Of a DNA stretch of 64,000 bases, positions 1-10,210 are shown piece by piece (within the stretch, counting starts at the first letter, position 1; each line of letters starts with the position of its first letter). Below the pieces are notes generated by a model. That model saw nothing but the letters and a program-made list of their open reading frames with translations. It was not told the origin of the DNA and made no database searches. This DNA is from Branchiostoma belcheri (taxonomy: Eukaryota > Chordata > Leptocardii > Amphioxiformes > Branchiostomatidae), in the NCBI RefSeq assembly GCF_001625305.1, contig NW_017804209.1:126558-190557 (forward strand). The letters are read 5' to 3'. Position numbers and translations under genes: made by a program.

Positions 1-850
1 CGGGCGGGACGAAAAAATAAAAATAAAAACAGGCCTATGCATCCAAAATGGCCCAAAATGGTACGATAGGAGCCATTAAGTCAACACAGTCCAGGCTGGT
101 TCAAAATTTAAACAATGAATTTTGAACTTTTAATGGTAGCACTGCATTGAAAGATGGAATGACTGTAACAAGTAATAAGAAAAGGACTGTTTTCAACTGT
201 TCAGGGCAAAATATGAGCATTTTGCAGTTGATTCTGAATTTTTATTTTTATTTGCAAATCAGAAAAAAATGAAGAGGCGAATCCGTTAACCAAGAAATTA
301 AATTGGTGTGGCCTGATCCTTCCCTGAGTGTAGGTGAAGCTCCTTTGTTCATCTTCATCTTCTTTGTTGACTGATGTTGACTGATGGCTTTGCCACACTT
401 GTTTGGAGTCCTGTACTGGGCTGGGGTGGTATGTTAATGTTCTCAAATGGTGACGTGTTTGGTAGAGATGCAGACCACTGCAGGTGAGCCATGAGGTTGA
501 CTCAGTCTGAAGGAGTCTAGCAACTGGGCAAATAGACACCATCCCTGCAGGCAGGGAACTCCACCCTGCTACAGTACAGTATTTCTGAAGAGGGGCATCT
601 GCCTGTACTGTAGGTTGTTCTACTGAGAGTTATTTCATAGGATGTGACTGTCTTGTCTATCGTTTGCCTGTCTGTCATCTGTCCTGGGACCTGCCTGTGT
701 CTCCCATGGTCCTGAGGCCAGGCAGCATCCCCTGTGGAGGGCCCCTTAGGCTGCCTGAATCTCCTGGTGGCCAAACCTGCAGGGGGCGAAGAGTTAAACA
801 AGAAATGCTTTTTAAAAAAGCCAACAAGGGTAGCCTCCTTTGCAGACTTG
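1..850. other. No supportable gene; unassigned intergenic DNA
   Basis: I see no convincing coding exon here. Open frames on the minus strand near 201-957 have low-complexity composition, no recognisable domain and no matching splice sites. The stretch precedes a foldback element starting at 851. Confidence 0.5.
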
Positions 851-1067
851 TAGGGCAGCAGCGTTATTTTTTCTGGTGAGTGACGTGAGTTATGCCCTGG
901 AGGGATGGCTTGGCTGCTGAGGGAGTTTTGGCTGGGAGAGACGGTTTTGCTGCCCAATAAAACCGAGCTGCGAAACTGTCTCTCCCAGCCAAAACTCCCT
1001 CAGCAGCCAAGCCATCCCTCCAGGGCATAACTCACGTCACTCACCAAAAAAAAAATGCTGCTGCCCT
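851..1067. repeat. Foldback (MITE-like) element, about 90-bp arms
   Basis: The left arm begins tagggcagcagcg and is answered by its reverse complement ending tgctgctgcccta. The arms run through GTGAGTGACGTGAG and TGGGAGAGAC and leave only a short central loop around 950-975. It contains no coding sequence, so it is a non-autonomous inverted-repeat element. No clear target duplication was found. Confidence 0.8.
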
Positions 1068-1517
1068 AACCATGAATAACCACCCAAAGTGATTCTCAGC
1101 ATGAAGGCAAACAAGAACTTCTTAGAAAAGCACATATGCCCTAGAGAATTTGTGTAATAGGAGATAGTACACCCAGGGGTGTCTTCTTAATAAATTACTG
1201 ACATCAATAAAGTAAACAGACTGTTTTTAATTCTTTTCTTCAATTCTGTTTTTACTTTCATTACAATTAGATTATGCTATTAGTCAGAATTACCTACATG
1301 CATCTCTCTTTGTTATAATGTTAATACAACTTTGCATTATTCAGGATAAACATCATCATCATCTGGCGGCTGCGTTAGAGCAGACGACTGACAAAAACTG
1401 CCTCAGCTGCTGCCGAGGTTGGCCTAGTTGTTAGTGTGTTGAAGACAAAATACATGTGCTACAACGACAACCCAGGATAAACAGTTACTGTACTGTAAAC
1501 CACTTTAACTTCATTGC

Positions 1518-2103
1518 ATGGACATGTATCTCCAATCTTTTATATCAGAAACGCGGAACAACAACAAATTACGGACATACACTGTCAGATTATTAAAAAA
1601 TACTTACCACGAGGAAAATTACCTGAAAATTACAAACATTCGACACAGAACAGCCTTCACAAAACTCCGGATAAGTTCACACAAACTCCACATAGAAAAA
1701 GGCAGACACAACCGCATTCCTCTAGAGCAAAGGATTTGCCAATTTTGCGATTTAAATAAGATTGAGGATGAGTATCATTTCGTAGTCAATTGTACGTTAT
1801 ATAGTAATGAGAGAGATTCCCTATATTCTTATATAATAGATAAGTTCCCCAGCTTTGCACATTTAAATGAATCAGAAAAATTCCTATTTCTTATGAAACT
1901 TGACAAACCATGTATCACTAATTCTATATGCTCGTACATCTATAACTGTGTCAAGAAGCGAGAAGAAGTCGAACAATGTAAATAGTAGATCACATTAGTA
2001 TGTATAGTTTAAGTATCATTGCTGTATCCATTTCCTTGTCTATCCATGACCTGTACTTAGCTTGTTAGAGCACAAACGTACAATAAAGGTCTTTCTTTCT
2101 TTC
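1518..2103 (+). mobile_element. 3' fragment of a non-LTR retrotransposon (LINE), C-terminal end of the RT protein
   Basis: An open frame 1518-1985 encodes 155 residues. It resembles the C-terminal tail of CR1/L2/Jockey-type reverse transcriptase proteins: a basic region with IEKGRHNRIP, then a Cys-Cys-His-Cys cluster (ICQFC, EDEYHF, VNCTLY) and a short acidic end. No RT catalytic motif is present, so the copy is strongly 5'-truncated. It ends with AATAAA near 2090 and a (CTTT)n tail at 2093-2103, as expected for a LINE 3' end. The exact family is not determined. Confidence 0.75.
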
Positions 2104-2528
2104 ACATTGCAGGAGCAGAAAGGATTAGGATTATATATACTAGTTGCAGTGACTGTGATACAGTTAGTATATAATGATAGAGTATTTTTGTTTCTTTGTT
2201 TTGAATAATAGGTAAACATCCTTCAAGCACATGTTCAGCTTTGTTCAGTAATGTAAGTAAACTGTACAAGCTACATGTAAGTATAAGTTTTGATCCACAT
2301 AATTTATATGTTTGGGATGTTATGAGCTCTGCAAAAGCTATGTACATAAAACTATGATTTATAACCTAACCTAAATTTATTATGATTTAATGGAATAGTA
2401 TCAACATTCTGTCTTGACTAGAAACCTTTTCCTTTTAGTGCTCTACATCACCTGGGATTTCTGTTAAGTTTGCATTAAAGGTATTCACAGTGAAAGTGTA
2501 CTGTAAATAATGAGTACAGGAAGATTAT

Positions 2529-3312
2529 TACCTCCGGGGAAGGAGATATCCTTCCGCGAGGAGGTTTTACTATGGTTCGAAACATTTCTGTCAGCAGCTG
2601 TTTCTCGCGATCGGCTGGACGGATTGGTCTGTTGTTCGGTATACGTATTGCTGTTGGGCTGCAGATGATGCAGAACGTTTTTGTTTAATTGTATATGTGT
2701 TTATGGGCGTGGAAATAAAAGGTTTTTAAGTGCTCCGGACACCCCCGCCATGCTGAAAATGGAATTTACCATGTTGTTAAGGAATGGGGAGGTTTCAGTT
2801 TTGGGTCTTACCATTTAAAAGGGGTCAAACAGAGGGGTGTCTGCTTCCGATATGTATTTTGAAATATTATCGCAGTTGTATCTCGCGTTGGGGTAGACTG
2901 GACTCGGTGTATGTTCTACTAATGGGCTGTAGATGGTGCAGGTTTTTTTGTTTTTATTGTATATGTGTTTTGGGGCGTAAAAATCTGAAAATGGTCGCGC
3001 GCGGCGCTGGGCTGGCTGCCAGCGCAACTTCCGGGTGGGCCAATGGGTCAGGGGTCAACGCCCTCTTGCGCAATCTTGGATGTTTTCGGCGTATAGTACG
3101 ACTTCTTAACTTACAAATACCGTGGTATACTGTCTCAGACGTTCTCGACATGCATTTTTACCGTGGGTACATGGTATGGGCTGCAGATGAAAATGTTGAC
3201 CAGTCCTGTATTAACACAACCAGGAACGCTAAATCTAACACATAAAATTCAACACCATCAACTATACAGAACAAACAACATGGAGAAATATACAATAAAA
3301 AGCCCGGAGGTA
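2529..3312. mobile_element. Probable TIR DNA element, non-autonomous
   Basis: The left end reads TTACCTCCGGGG and the right end AGCCCGGAGGTATAA, giving short imperfect inverted termini around acctccggg. Two related internal blocks (2580-2720 and 2870-2985, both with a stretch like 'tgtatatgtgttttgggcg') suggest internal duplication. The 153-residue plus frame inside has no recognised domain, and I do not call it a gene. Confidence 0.45.
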
Positions 3313-3807
3313 TAAAATCTCAGATTTTACTTGTATTACAGATTAAATATGATGACAACTGACAATTGTTGCACATTCATAAGATGTATTGTTGTGAAAC
3401 CTTTTCAAAAGTATGATAATAATCACACAAATTTATTTTAGTGCTAAATTACGTCAGTTGGGAATTCTGTTAAGTACCAGCATGCATTAAAGGTATAGTG
3501 GAAACAAAGATTAAAATGTTGATAATGAGTGCAAGGTTGTTAATAAGAGTATACTCTAGGGTTTGGAGTTATGCAGCGATACAGAAAGATGACATTATGG
3601 ATGAAATGTAATGATAAATGACAATCTTGCACTCGTAAATTGTAATGTTGCAGTGAAACCTTTTTAAAACTTTATAAAGATGAACTGCATCATAATGATT
3701 ATAATAATTGCTACAACTGCAAAATACCAGACTGCATTGAAATTGCAACTAAAATGTTTAGAAACTAGAAACTTTAAGGTAACAATTGCAAAGCAAATGC
3801 ATTATAA

Positions 3808-4182
3808 ATGGGGTCGTGTGGCGCAGTCGGTAGCGCGTTCGGCTCACACCCGAGAGGTTGCGGGTTCGAATCCTGCCCATGTCACCGATCTTGTGCCCTT
3901 GGGAAAGGCACTTTACACGACTTTCCTCACTTCACTCAGGTGTATTTACACCTAGCTTCGGTTAGGGACGTCCCTCGGATAGGACGTTAAATGGAGGTCC
4001 CGTGTTTGGGAGAGCCACACTCCACGCACGTAAAAGAACCCACCGCACTTATCGAAAAGAGTAGGGGACCTTCCCGGTGTGAGTGGTTCAAACATTACAG
4101 TCTGGTCTCAGGTTTCACATCTTGTAAAGGTGATAGTCACCTGTTATGTCAATCCTTCCACAAATGTGGTAAATCGTCATAG
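3808..4182 (+). mobile_element. tRNA-headed SINE, long form
   Basis: The head (about 3811-3886) carries an A-box-like TGGCGCAGTCGGTAGCG and a B-box GGTTCGAATCC, with a possible CAC anticodon loop. The body has the block CTTGGGAAAGGCACTTTACA, which recurs in the copies near 49762 and 52270. The body beyond about 3950 is not shared with those two copies, so this is a longer subfamily. From memory, the conserved body resembles a SINE domain found in lancelets and other marine invertebrates; I could not check this. Confidence 0.75.
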
Positions 4183-4189
4183 ATAGATA

Positions 4190-4583
4190 AATGTTTACCT
4201 TCGTATATGATCTGCTCTGTTAATCCTTACACATTCATAATTATTGTAAATTATGTTATTGATTGATTTAGATTGTGTTTTGTGACTTGTCCAGTTGTCA
4301 ACTATGTTTGTATAATGTATTGTCTGTATGTATGAATACCAGGAAGACTAGCGGACCCTAGGGTCCACCGCTAATGGTTATTCTAATAAAGTTTCAAAGT
4401 TTCAAAGTTTCATATATATGGTCAGACAGGAGTCTAAGTCCCTCCTGCTATAAAATTGCAACATGATGTAGCCCAACACCAGTTACCATGGTGACAGGCA
4501 TATGGTTCAGGTCATTGACCTTACTGGTTTGGACAAGAAGAAGAAACTGAGCAAAAACAATATGTTTTCCTTCGGTAAACATA
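4190..4583 (-). mobile_element. TIR element (ATGTTTACC termini) interrupted by a LINE tail
   Basis: Both ends match the elements at 47640-47905 and 63164-63425 in reverse. The first part (ATGTTTACCTTCG, 4192) continues after a foreign stretch at about 4223-4435. That stretch ends with AATAAAG followed by TTTCAAAG repeats, typical of a LINE 3' tail, so one element is nested in another. The remainder carries GGTTTGGACAAGAAG and ends TTCGGTAAACAT. It has no coding capacity. Confidence 0.55.
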
Positions 4584-5038
4584 ACTGTTGCTACAGCAAT
4601 AGCATTGTGAATGTGAACTTTTAAGATATTTTCTGAGATATTGAATGGGATATAGGATGAATCTAAGGGAGGGTATCGATATATGGGTTATGCAGCGATG
4701 CTTTAATTGCTTAGACGACCATTATAGATGACCAATTACACAAAACAAGCCTTGTATGTACTTAAAAAGCTACAAGACCTTTTTAAACCACCACAGAAAG
4801 CTTCATAATTGCTAAGAAAATGATGAGAAATACGCAGACGTGCTATCATGGAATCTCTAACCATAACATAAAAAACAGTATATAGTAGAGGGGATTCATT
4901 CCTCAAGCTAACCAACATCTTGCACACACAGTCGTCCCTCGATAAGACATCTGGAGCCGCAAACATCCTGTTTAGAAGTTTTATTCAGCCTGTCACACTA
5001 TCAAGGAATCTCTAACCATAACATAAAACAAACATCCA

Positions 5039-5423
5039 ATGCTTCATTCTTCCCTTTTAAAAAGGGATTATCTTTTTTTTTTTAATTGTAGACTTCAGTG
5101 ATATGTACATGTAGGGGTCCAAGTAAAACTTGGACACTTTTATTTTGAACGTCAATGTTAGAAAACCAACTGTACAATGTTCACTCAGGTGTCCCCATGT
5201 TCACCCATGGAGCTACATGTGTAGAAAAGGTTGATTAGCTCGAAAAATTAGTATTTTTATGTCCCTTGCGGGGTCCACCAAAAAAAAAAGGCTATAGGTT
5301 CAGCAGGTTTTTCTAGGGTAGGTCGGGAAACAGGAAACACAACATTTTTTCCTAGGCCTGACATGCAGGTAACTCTAAGCTGGAGATAGCAACCTAAATT
5401 TGCATGCTTCATTCTTCCCTTTT
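5039..5423. mobile_element. Dispersed repeat, copy 1, flanked by a 20-bp direct repeat
   Basis: The body (about 5063-5403) is nearly identical to 6703-7049. The copy is flanked on both sides (5039-5058 and 5404-5423) by the exact 20-mer atgcttcattcttccctttt, which looks like a target-site duplication. A T-rich run follows the left flank, as if a poly-A retroelement had inserted in reverse. No coding motif was found and the class is uncertain. Confidence 0.55.
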
Positions 5424-5941
5424 GCAGCAGACTAGGGAACCCAGAGGGTGCCATCCAAAACCAGCAGAATGACAGAATATGTCGTTACTGCAGCAGAATA
5501 ATGTGGAAATAACCAGGCGCAAAACAAGCTAATGTTTTGGTTCCCCTGTGGGGACATCCATAAAACTAGCAGGAACAAGGAAGTTAAAAAATGAGTTGGG
5601 CAACTCAAGGTTGTTGTTCATTGTTGTTCCTGTACTGAGCTAACAGGTGCCATGTACAATTTGAAAGCTTGTTCATTTTAATCTCCAAGCAGATCCTATA
5701 TATGGTTGCAAACCATTATCCCACCAGTGTCCATATCCTCATTTATAAAGATTTGGCAATGCAATATTATACTAGACTAAGTACTGACGTTGTGTGGCTG
5801 AGAACATGGGTGGGTTAGAAGTCAAAATTTATCCGAGGACACTGTCCTCTCAGACTCAGAGTTTTCGAGTTTATCTTCAGTTATTCAAAAATCTGAGTAC
5901 CAACAAATTGAATGTGTGTAACATTGTGTTATATTCACTTA

Positions 5942-6309
5942 AAAGTACATAAGGCCACACCCACTCAATTTTATGGATGACATCCTCTGAAGACCCCCAA
6001 ACTAGTGCGCGCATTCAAACAAAAAATAATAAAACTGCTACTAAACCACAGGAATTAATACAAAGCTGGTATCCTGAATTTGCGGCAGTAAATAGTGACA
6101 TATACGACAAGCCGGCACATGCTAGCTTTTTGCAGAATTTATGATTCAGCACTGTACATATGTACAGAATTCTTGAGTCACAAAACTTCCGTAGCCTGGG
6201 TGTCATCCTCCATTCTTACCACTGGGGCTCCGTCTTTTTTGAGAACAGGCAAAAATCAATGCGCCCGTGGATGTCATCCATATTGAGTTGGTGTGGCCTT
6301 AAAGTACAT
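5942..6309. mobile_element. MITE with AAGGCCACACC termini and 9-bp target duplication
   Basis: The ends AAGGCCACACC (5951) and GGTGTGGCCTT (to 6300) are perfect inverted repeats, extended by a subterminal block TGGATGAC/GTCATCCA. Flanks aaagtacat at 5942-5950 and 6301-6309 are identical, a 9-bp target duplication. That size fits Mutator-like elements; 8 bp (hAT) is not excluded because of the A at the junction. A second family member is at 12062-12530. Confidence 0.75.
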
Positions 6310-6405
6310 GAAGTATTATGATATCAACAATTAAGGTACAGACTGTATGTATGGACTGTACTCCAAGACTCTGTTTTCATGTTGATACTTATAAGGCTAT
6401 ACATG

Positions 6406-6436
<31 letters not shown>

Positions 6437-6702
6437 TTTCAAATATCTAAGAAACAACCAACAGAACTGGTGCTGCATGGTGTGACAGATTGTTGTACAG
6501 ATGTAGGTCCACACTGGCAATTTGTTCTGGTTCGTTACCACGGCTGGATAATTGGTGTCCTGCACGGACTATAGACACCACAATTCTCACCACCATGTAA
6601 CGAGGTATATGTAGAGTCTGACTGATTTACTCTTTGGGCCTAGGGAAAAAAAGTTGTGTTTCCTGTTTCAGTCCTGAAAAAAATAGGGTCGGTAGGTAGG
6701 GT

Positions 6703-7049
6703 AGGGATTATCTTTTTTTTTTAATTGTAGACTTCAGTGATATCTAATCTATATACATGTAGGGGTCCAAGTAAAACTTGGACACTTTTATTTTGAACGT
6801 CAATGTTAGAAAACCAACTGTACAATGTTCACTCAGGTGTCCCCATGTTCACCCATGGAGCTACATGTGTAGAAAAGGTTGATTAGCTCGAAAAATTAGT
6901 ATTTTTATGTCCCTTGCGGGGTCCACCAAAAAAAAAGGCTATAGGTTCAGCAGGTTTTTCTAGGGTAGGTCGGGAAACAGGAAACACAACATTTTTTCCT
7001 AGGCCTTACAGGTAACTCTAAGCTGGAGATAGCAACCTAAATTTGCATG
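6703..7049. repeat. Dispersed repeat, copy 2 of the 5063-5403 element
   Basis: Nearly base-for-base match to 5063-5403, including the block GGGGTCCAAGTAAAACTTGG and the terminal CTAAATTTGCATG. The 20-bp flank seen in copy 1 is absent here. Partial related sequence also occurs next to the assembly gap at 15951-16000. Confidence 0.75.
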
Positions 7050-8250
7050 TATAGATCACCTCAAATTGGCTCCCAAACTCCTACGAGGTAATAACAAGCA
7101 GTTTGATGGCACAAGGTTTCTGTTCTGTGGAAACTTCCTGGTGTCTCATTTTGTACAGTTCCTTTCCAAAAGATGGTACCAAAGCACTTCATAAATTGTG
7201 TGGATTGTTGATTTCTTTCACCAGCAGAGATACAGCTATTTGATACATTCATGTATAAATTGCATCATCAACTTTTGGAAAATGTGCCAGGCCTATATCT
7301 TTAATTGAATGAGGGTATTGTCCATTTCTTTGTAATACTATAGTCTCCTCATAAATACATTTCTTTAAAATGCCTTTACACGCACTCGCACTCACTATCC
7401 AGGATTAGATTATACTGCTGCTGTTGTCCCTACTACAAGGGTTGGCAGCAGCATTTCATACATATAATTTCCGGTAGACTTTTTTCGTCAAATATATACT
7501 ACCTTAAGTTAAGACGGTTACTTTTGATGAGCTAAAAAGTTTCTGAAGTCTAGTAAGAATAATAGTAAAGTTTTGGATAAAAACTAATTAGGCTAACGAA
7601 GCAGACGGATGGATTTATTTCCTCTGTGTATAAGTGGCTAAGATTGCAGCTTATAGAAGGGAAGACATTCTTTAAAGAATTAGAGCATGCAATTAAGTGA
7701 AAAATGAAATACAATAAATTCTCATCTCTATGAGGCTGAATAGAAATACTCTGGTTTTTGGAACAGTAAGCACAATCCCTTCATGTTTTCACTAACTATT
7801 GTATACTATTAGAAGAACTATAAAAAGTACATTTTTACAAAGATCACAAAACCTACAGTTCTTCAATGAAAATGGCAAGCCTCCCAGTAATACAGTATAT
7901 GAAAAACATCAGAGAGATCTATACTAGACTTTCTTTTTTTTTCTTTTTTTTTTTGATAATTGTATTTGTGTGTTCCTTTGCAGATAGTCTTCAGACTCTG
8001 AGATCACAGAAGTTTGAGTATTCTGCCTTGTTAGTTGACAAACGTCCATGTACTTCCTCACCGGAAACCAATCTTAATTTCCCGGCCTATTTGTCTAAAT
8101 GGGACTGCCGGGCTTTAATTTGAAGTTTGACCTCCACGAAATTCCCTTTCGATGCACCATTTGGGAACAGCCTTGCACAAATCAGGCTGATTAACGGTCC
8201 TGACTACAGGGGAGATGGCAGTGAGGAATGGAAACAAATAGGCTGTTTGT
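7050..8250. other. No gene recognised
   Basis: AT-rich sequence without a supportable exon, tRNA or clear inverted repeat. Open frames here are short and lack domain features. Confidence 0.4.
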
Positions 8251-8261
8251 TTGATGAAGTG

Positions 8262-8413
8262 TAAGAAACAGGAGGAGCCGTAAAAACCCACTGGTCCCGG
8301 GCGGGGTTTGAACCCACAACCTCTCGGGCCCCAGTCAGACACTCTAACCTCTCCGCTAAAAGGTCTAGACCCATTTGCCGGATCTGTTGGTAGCGCCTAT
8401 AAACCCCCACTGT
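8262..8413 (-). repeat. tRNA-derived SINE-like module, copy A
   Basis: This 152-bp block is almost identical to 8754-8905. Read on the minus strand it holds a tRNA-like head with an A-box-like TAGCGGAGAGGTTAGAGTG and B-box GGTTCAAACCC, followed by GCCCGGGACCAGTGGG. It is not a cloverleaf tRNA gene and is best taken as a tRNA-derived mobile module. Both copies share the flank 'ccactgtaagaaac'. Confidence 0.6.
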
Positions 8414-8536
8414 TACACTACTCCCCCTTTTCTTTTCAAGATTCGTCCTCGAATCTTCCGAATTCGACATTCCTGGAGCGGCACTCTTTGCCAGAACTCC
8501 CAGGGCCGGTGTGGGAACCACTGTAAGAAACGAAAG

Positions 8537-8620
8537 GGGCGAGCAGGTCACAACCGGGAATCGAACCCGAGTTGTCCGCTTGGCGGTCACCAACGCTAAC
8601 CACTACACTAAAAGGTCGCA
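8537..8620 (-). repeat. Second tRNA-like module (minus strand)
   Basis: On the minus strand the sequence reads like a tRNA body with A-box TAGTGTAGTGGTTAGCG and B-box GGTTCGATTCC. The acceptor ends do not pair well, so this is a tRNA-derived fragment rather than a gene. It lies between two copies of another tRNA-derived module, in a head-to-tail cluster. Confidence 0.5.
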
Positions 8621-8672
8621 CGACCATTTAGCATGGTCAGTTAGCACTGTTACACTACTCCCCCTTTTTCTT

Positions 8673-8744
8673 TTCAATATGGTCTAGTGGTTAGGATTTG
8701 GCGCTCTCACCGCCAAGGCCCGGGTTCGATTCCCGGTGTGGGAA
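8673..8744 (+). tRNA. tRNA-Glu(CTC)-like sequence, probable pseudogene or SINE head
   Basis: The D arm (GGTCTAGTGGTTAGGAT), anticodon stem TGGCG/CGCCA around loop CTCTCAC (anticodon CTC) and T arm CCGGG-TTCGATT-CCCGG are all intact and match animal tRNA-Glu. The 5' acceptor strand (TTCAATA) pairs poorly with TGTGGGA (one mismatch, two wobbles). The sequence runs directly into the repeated module at 8754-8905. I therefore favour a pseudogene or SINE head over a working tRNA. Confidence 0.5.
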
Positions 8745-8753
8745 CCACTGTAA

Positions 8754-8905
8754 GAAACAGGAGGAGCCGTAAAAACCCACTGGTCCCGGGCGGGGTTTGA
8801 ACCCACGACCTCTCGGGCCCCAGTCAGACACTCTAACCTCTCCGCTAAAAGGTCTAGACCCATTTGCCGGATCTGTTGGTAGCGCCTATAAACCCCCACT
8901 GTTAC
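8754..8905 (-). repeat. tRNA-derived SINE-like module, copy B
   Basis: A direct repeat of 8262-8413 with about one visible difference. It follows the tRNA-Glu-like sequence with the junction 'gggaaccactgtaag', the same junction seen upstream of copy A's neighbour at 8512. This suggests that a composite unit was duplicated. Confidence 0.6.
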
Positions 8906-9147
8906 AGAAGGTTCAAATCCACCTTAAACCAGGGAGGACTGTTCGTAGAGCTCTCTAGTACATGGAGCCCTGCCCTGCAACAACCTAGCAGTTCCTATAG
9001 AGTTGTCTAACCATATAGGAACATACTTTAAACCCTATTGTAATGTACATAACAGATCAGTGACCTTATGGACCTTTGTCATGTTTAACTGTATTTTCCA
9101 GTTGCTCATAATATGCTTTCTGGAGTTCTGTTAGCTCATTAGTGACG

Positions 9148-9181
9148 CTGAAGAAGAGTGGTGGATGTCACTCGAAACGTC
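9148..9181 (+). ncRNA. Hammerhead-ribozyme-like core, Penelope-type remnant
   Basis: The sequence shows CTGAAGA, a stem II GAGTG/CACTC with an 8-base loop, GAAA, one base, then GTC. These are the conserved hammerhead core elements. Only two base pairs of stem I can be drawn. Penelope-like elements are known to carry hammerhead motifs with very small stem III, and a Penelope-type fragment follows at 9600. Probably a fossil. Confidence 0.45.
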
Positions 9182-9597
9182 CGGATATTATCCCCATAAT
9201 TTATCCAGTTACTGTAGTAGAGTTTGAATTTCCTACATGTATGAAAATAGGCTGTTTGTTTGAGAATACCTACATACAGGCTGTACAAGTTGATGAAGTT
9301 TGTGTATGTCCCACTTTAGTGCTGTGAGAAGGGTGGAGAGAACTGGTTGTCAGATCATCAACAGTAGAACAATTAGACTAAAGAATATATAAATGAGAGC
9401 TGAAAAAATTCTACTCTTTTTCTTTCTCAGTCAATGGTCACTTGGAGATTGCTTCAAGGTTATGGGATACATGACAGTGGTCGAAATACTTTTTTTCAGT
9501 GTTCTGCAATATTGCAGAAGAGTCAAAATTTTGTTCTGCAATTTGGAAATACTTTCTGCAAATACACAAGCCTCTATACTACAATCTTGCAAGTTTA

Positions 9598-9795
9598 TAA
9601 GCATGAACTATTGATTGATATGCAAATTAGTGAAGACAAATTTTTGGAAGTCCAAAAGGAAACAAAAAATAGACAAGTCAAGACAAGGTTGATGTAAATT
9701 AGTGAAGAAGCTCCTGTTGTTTCAGAACACTGGAGCTTAAGTGTTGTCTGTCCTTGGGGCCAAGAGCACCAAATCCCAAGTGCCAATTTTTCCTG
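9598..9795 (+). mobile_element. Penelope-like element fragment (3' region, no coding part)
   Basis: This block aligns along its length with 54160-54345, which adjoins a GIY-YIG-coding Penelope-like fragment. Shared stretches include TTGATTGATATGCAAAT, GGAGCTTAAGTGTTGTCTGT and CCAAATCCCAAGTGCC. No protein is encoded here. Confidence 0.6.
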
Positions 9796-10210
9796 CTGCA
9801 AAATTGCAGATTGTATAAATTTTTCTTCTGCAATCTTTGAAATCTATCTGCAGATTGCAGACTGCAGACAGGTATTTCGAACACTGCATGAAGTGGCCTG
9901 GTCAGCATTTTGTCTTCCTAGCTATATGTCAGAAACATCAATGCTCAAGGTGGACTCACTGAAAGCAACTGGACTATAAACTGATCCAGTAGGAGAAAAA
10001 TCTCCCTAAACTCCCTACCCCACAATTTAGAATGGAATGTACTCTTTTTGATCTTTAAAGTGCTCGAGTTGTAATGTGGCTTGCCTGAGACACATGAGGC
10101 ATGTCAGGGGATTCAAACCTTGGACATTTGGGTTCAGGGCAAACACCTATAGCCATGATGCCACCTGAGTATTTAGAGGTGGTCAATTGACCACTAGTAC
10201 AGGTTTTGCT

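Noticed and set aside
201-957. Two overlapping minus-strand frames (113 and 146 residues)
   Set aside because: No recognised domain or conserved motif and no supporting splice structure; part of the second overlaps a foldback arm.
8673-8744. A functional tRNA-Glu gene
   Set aside because: The acceptor stem is impaired and the sequence is fused to a repeated tRNA-derived module; kept only as tRNA-like.
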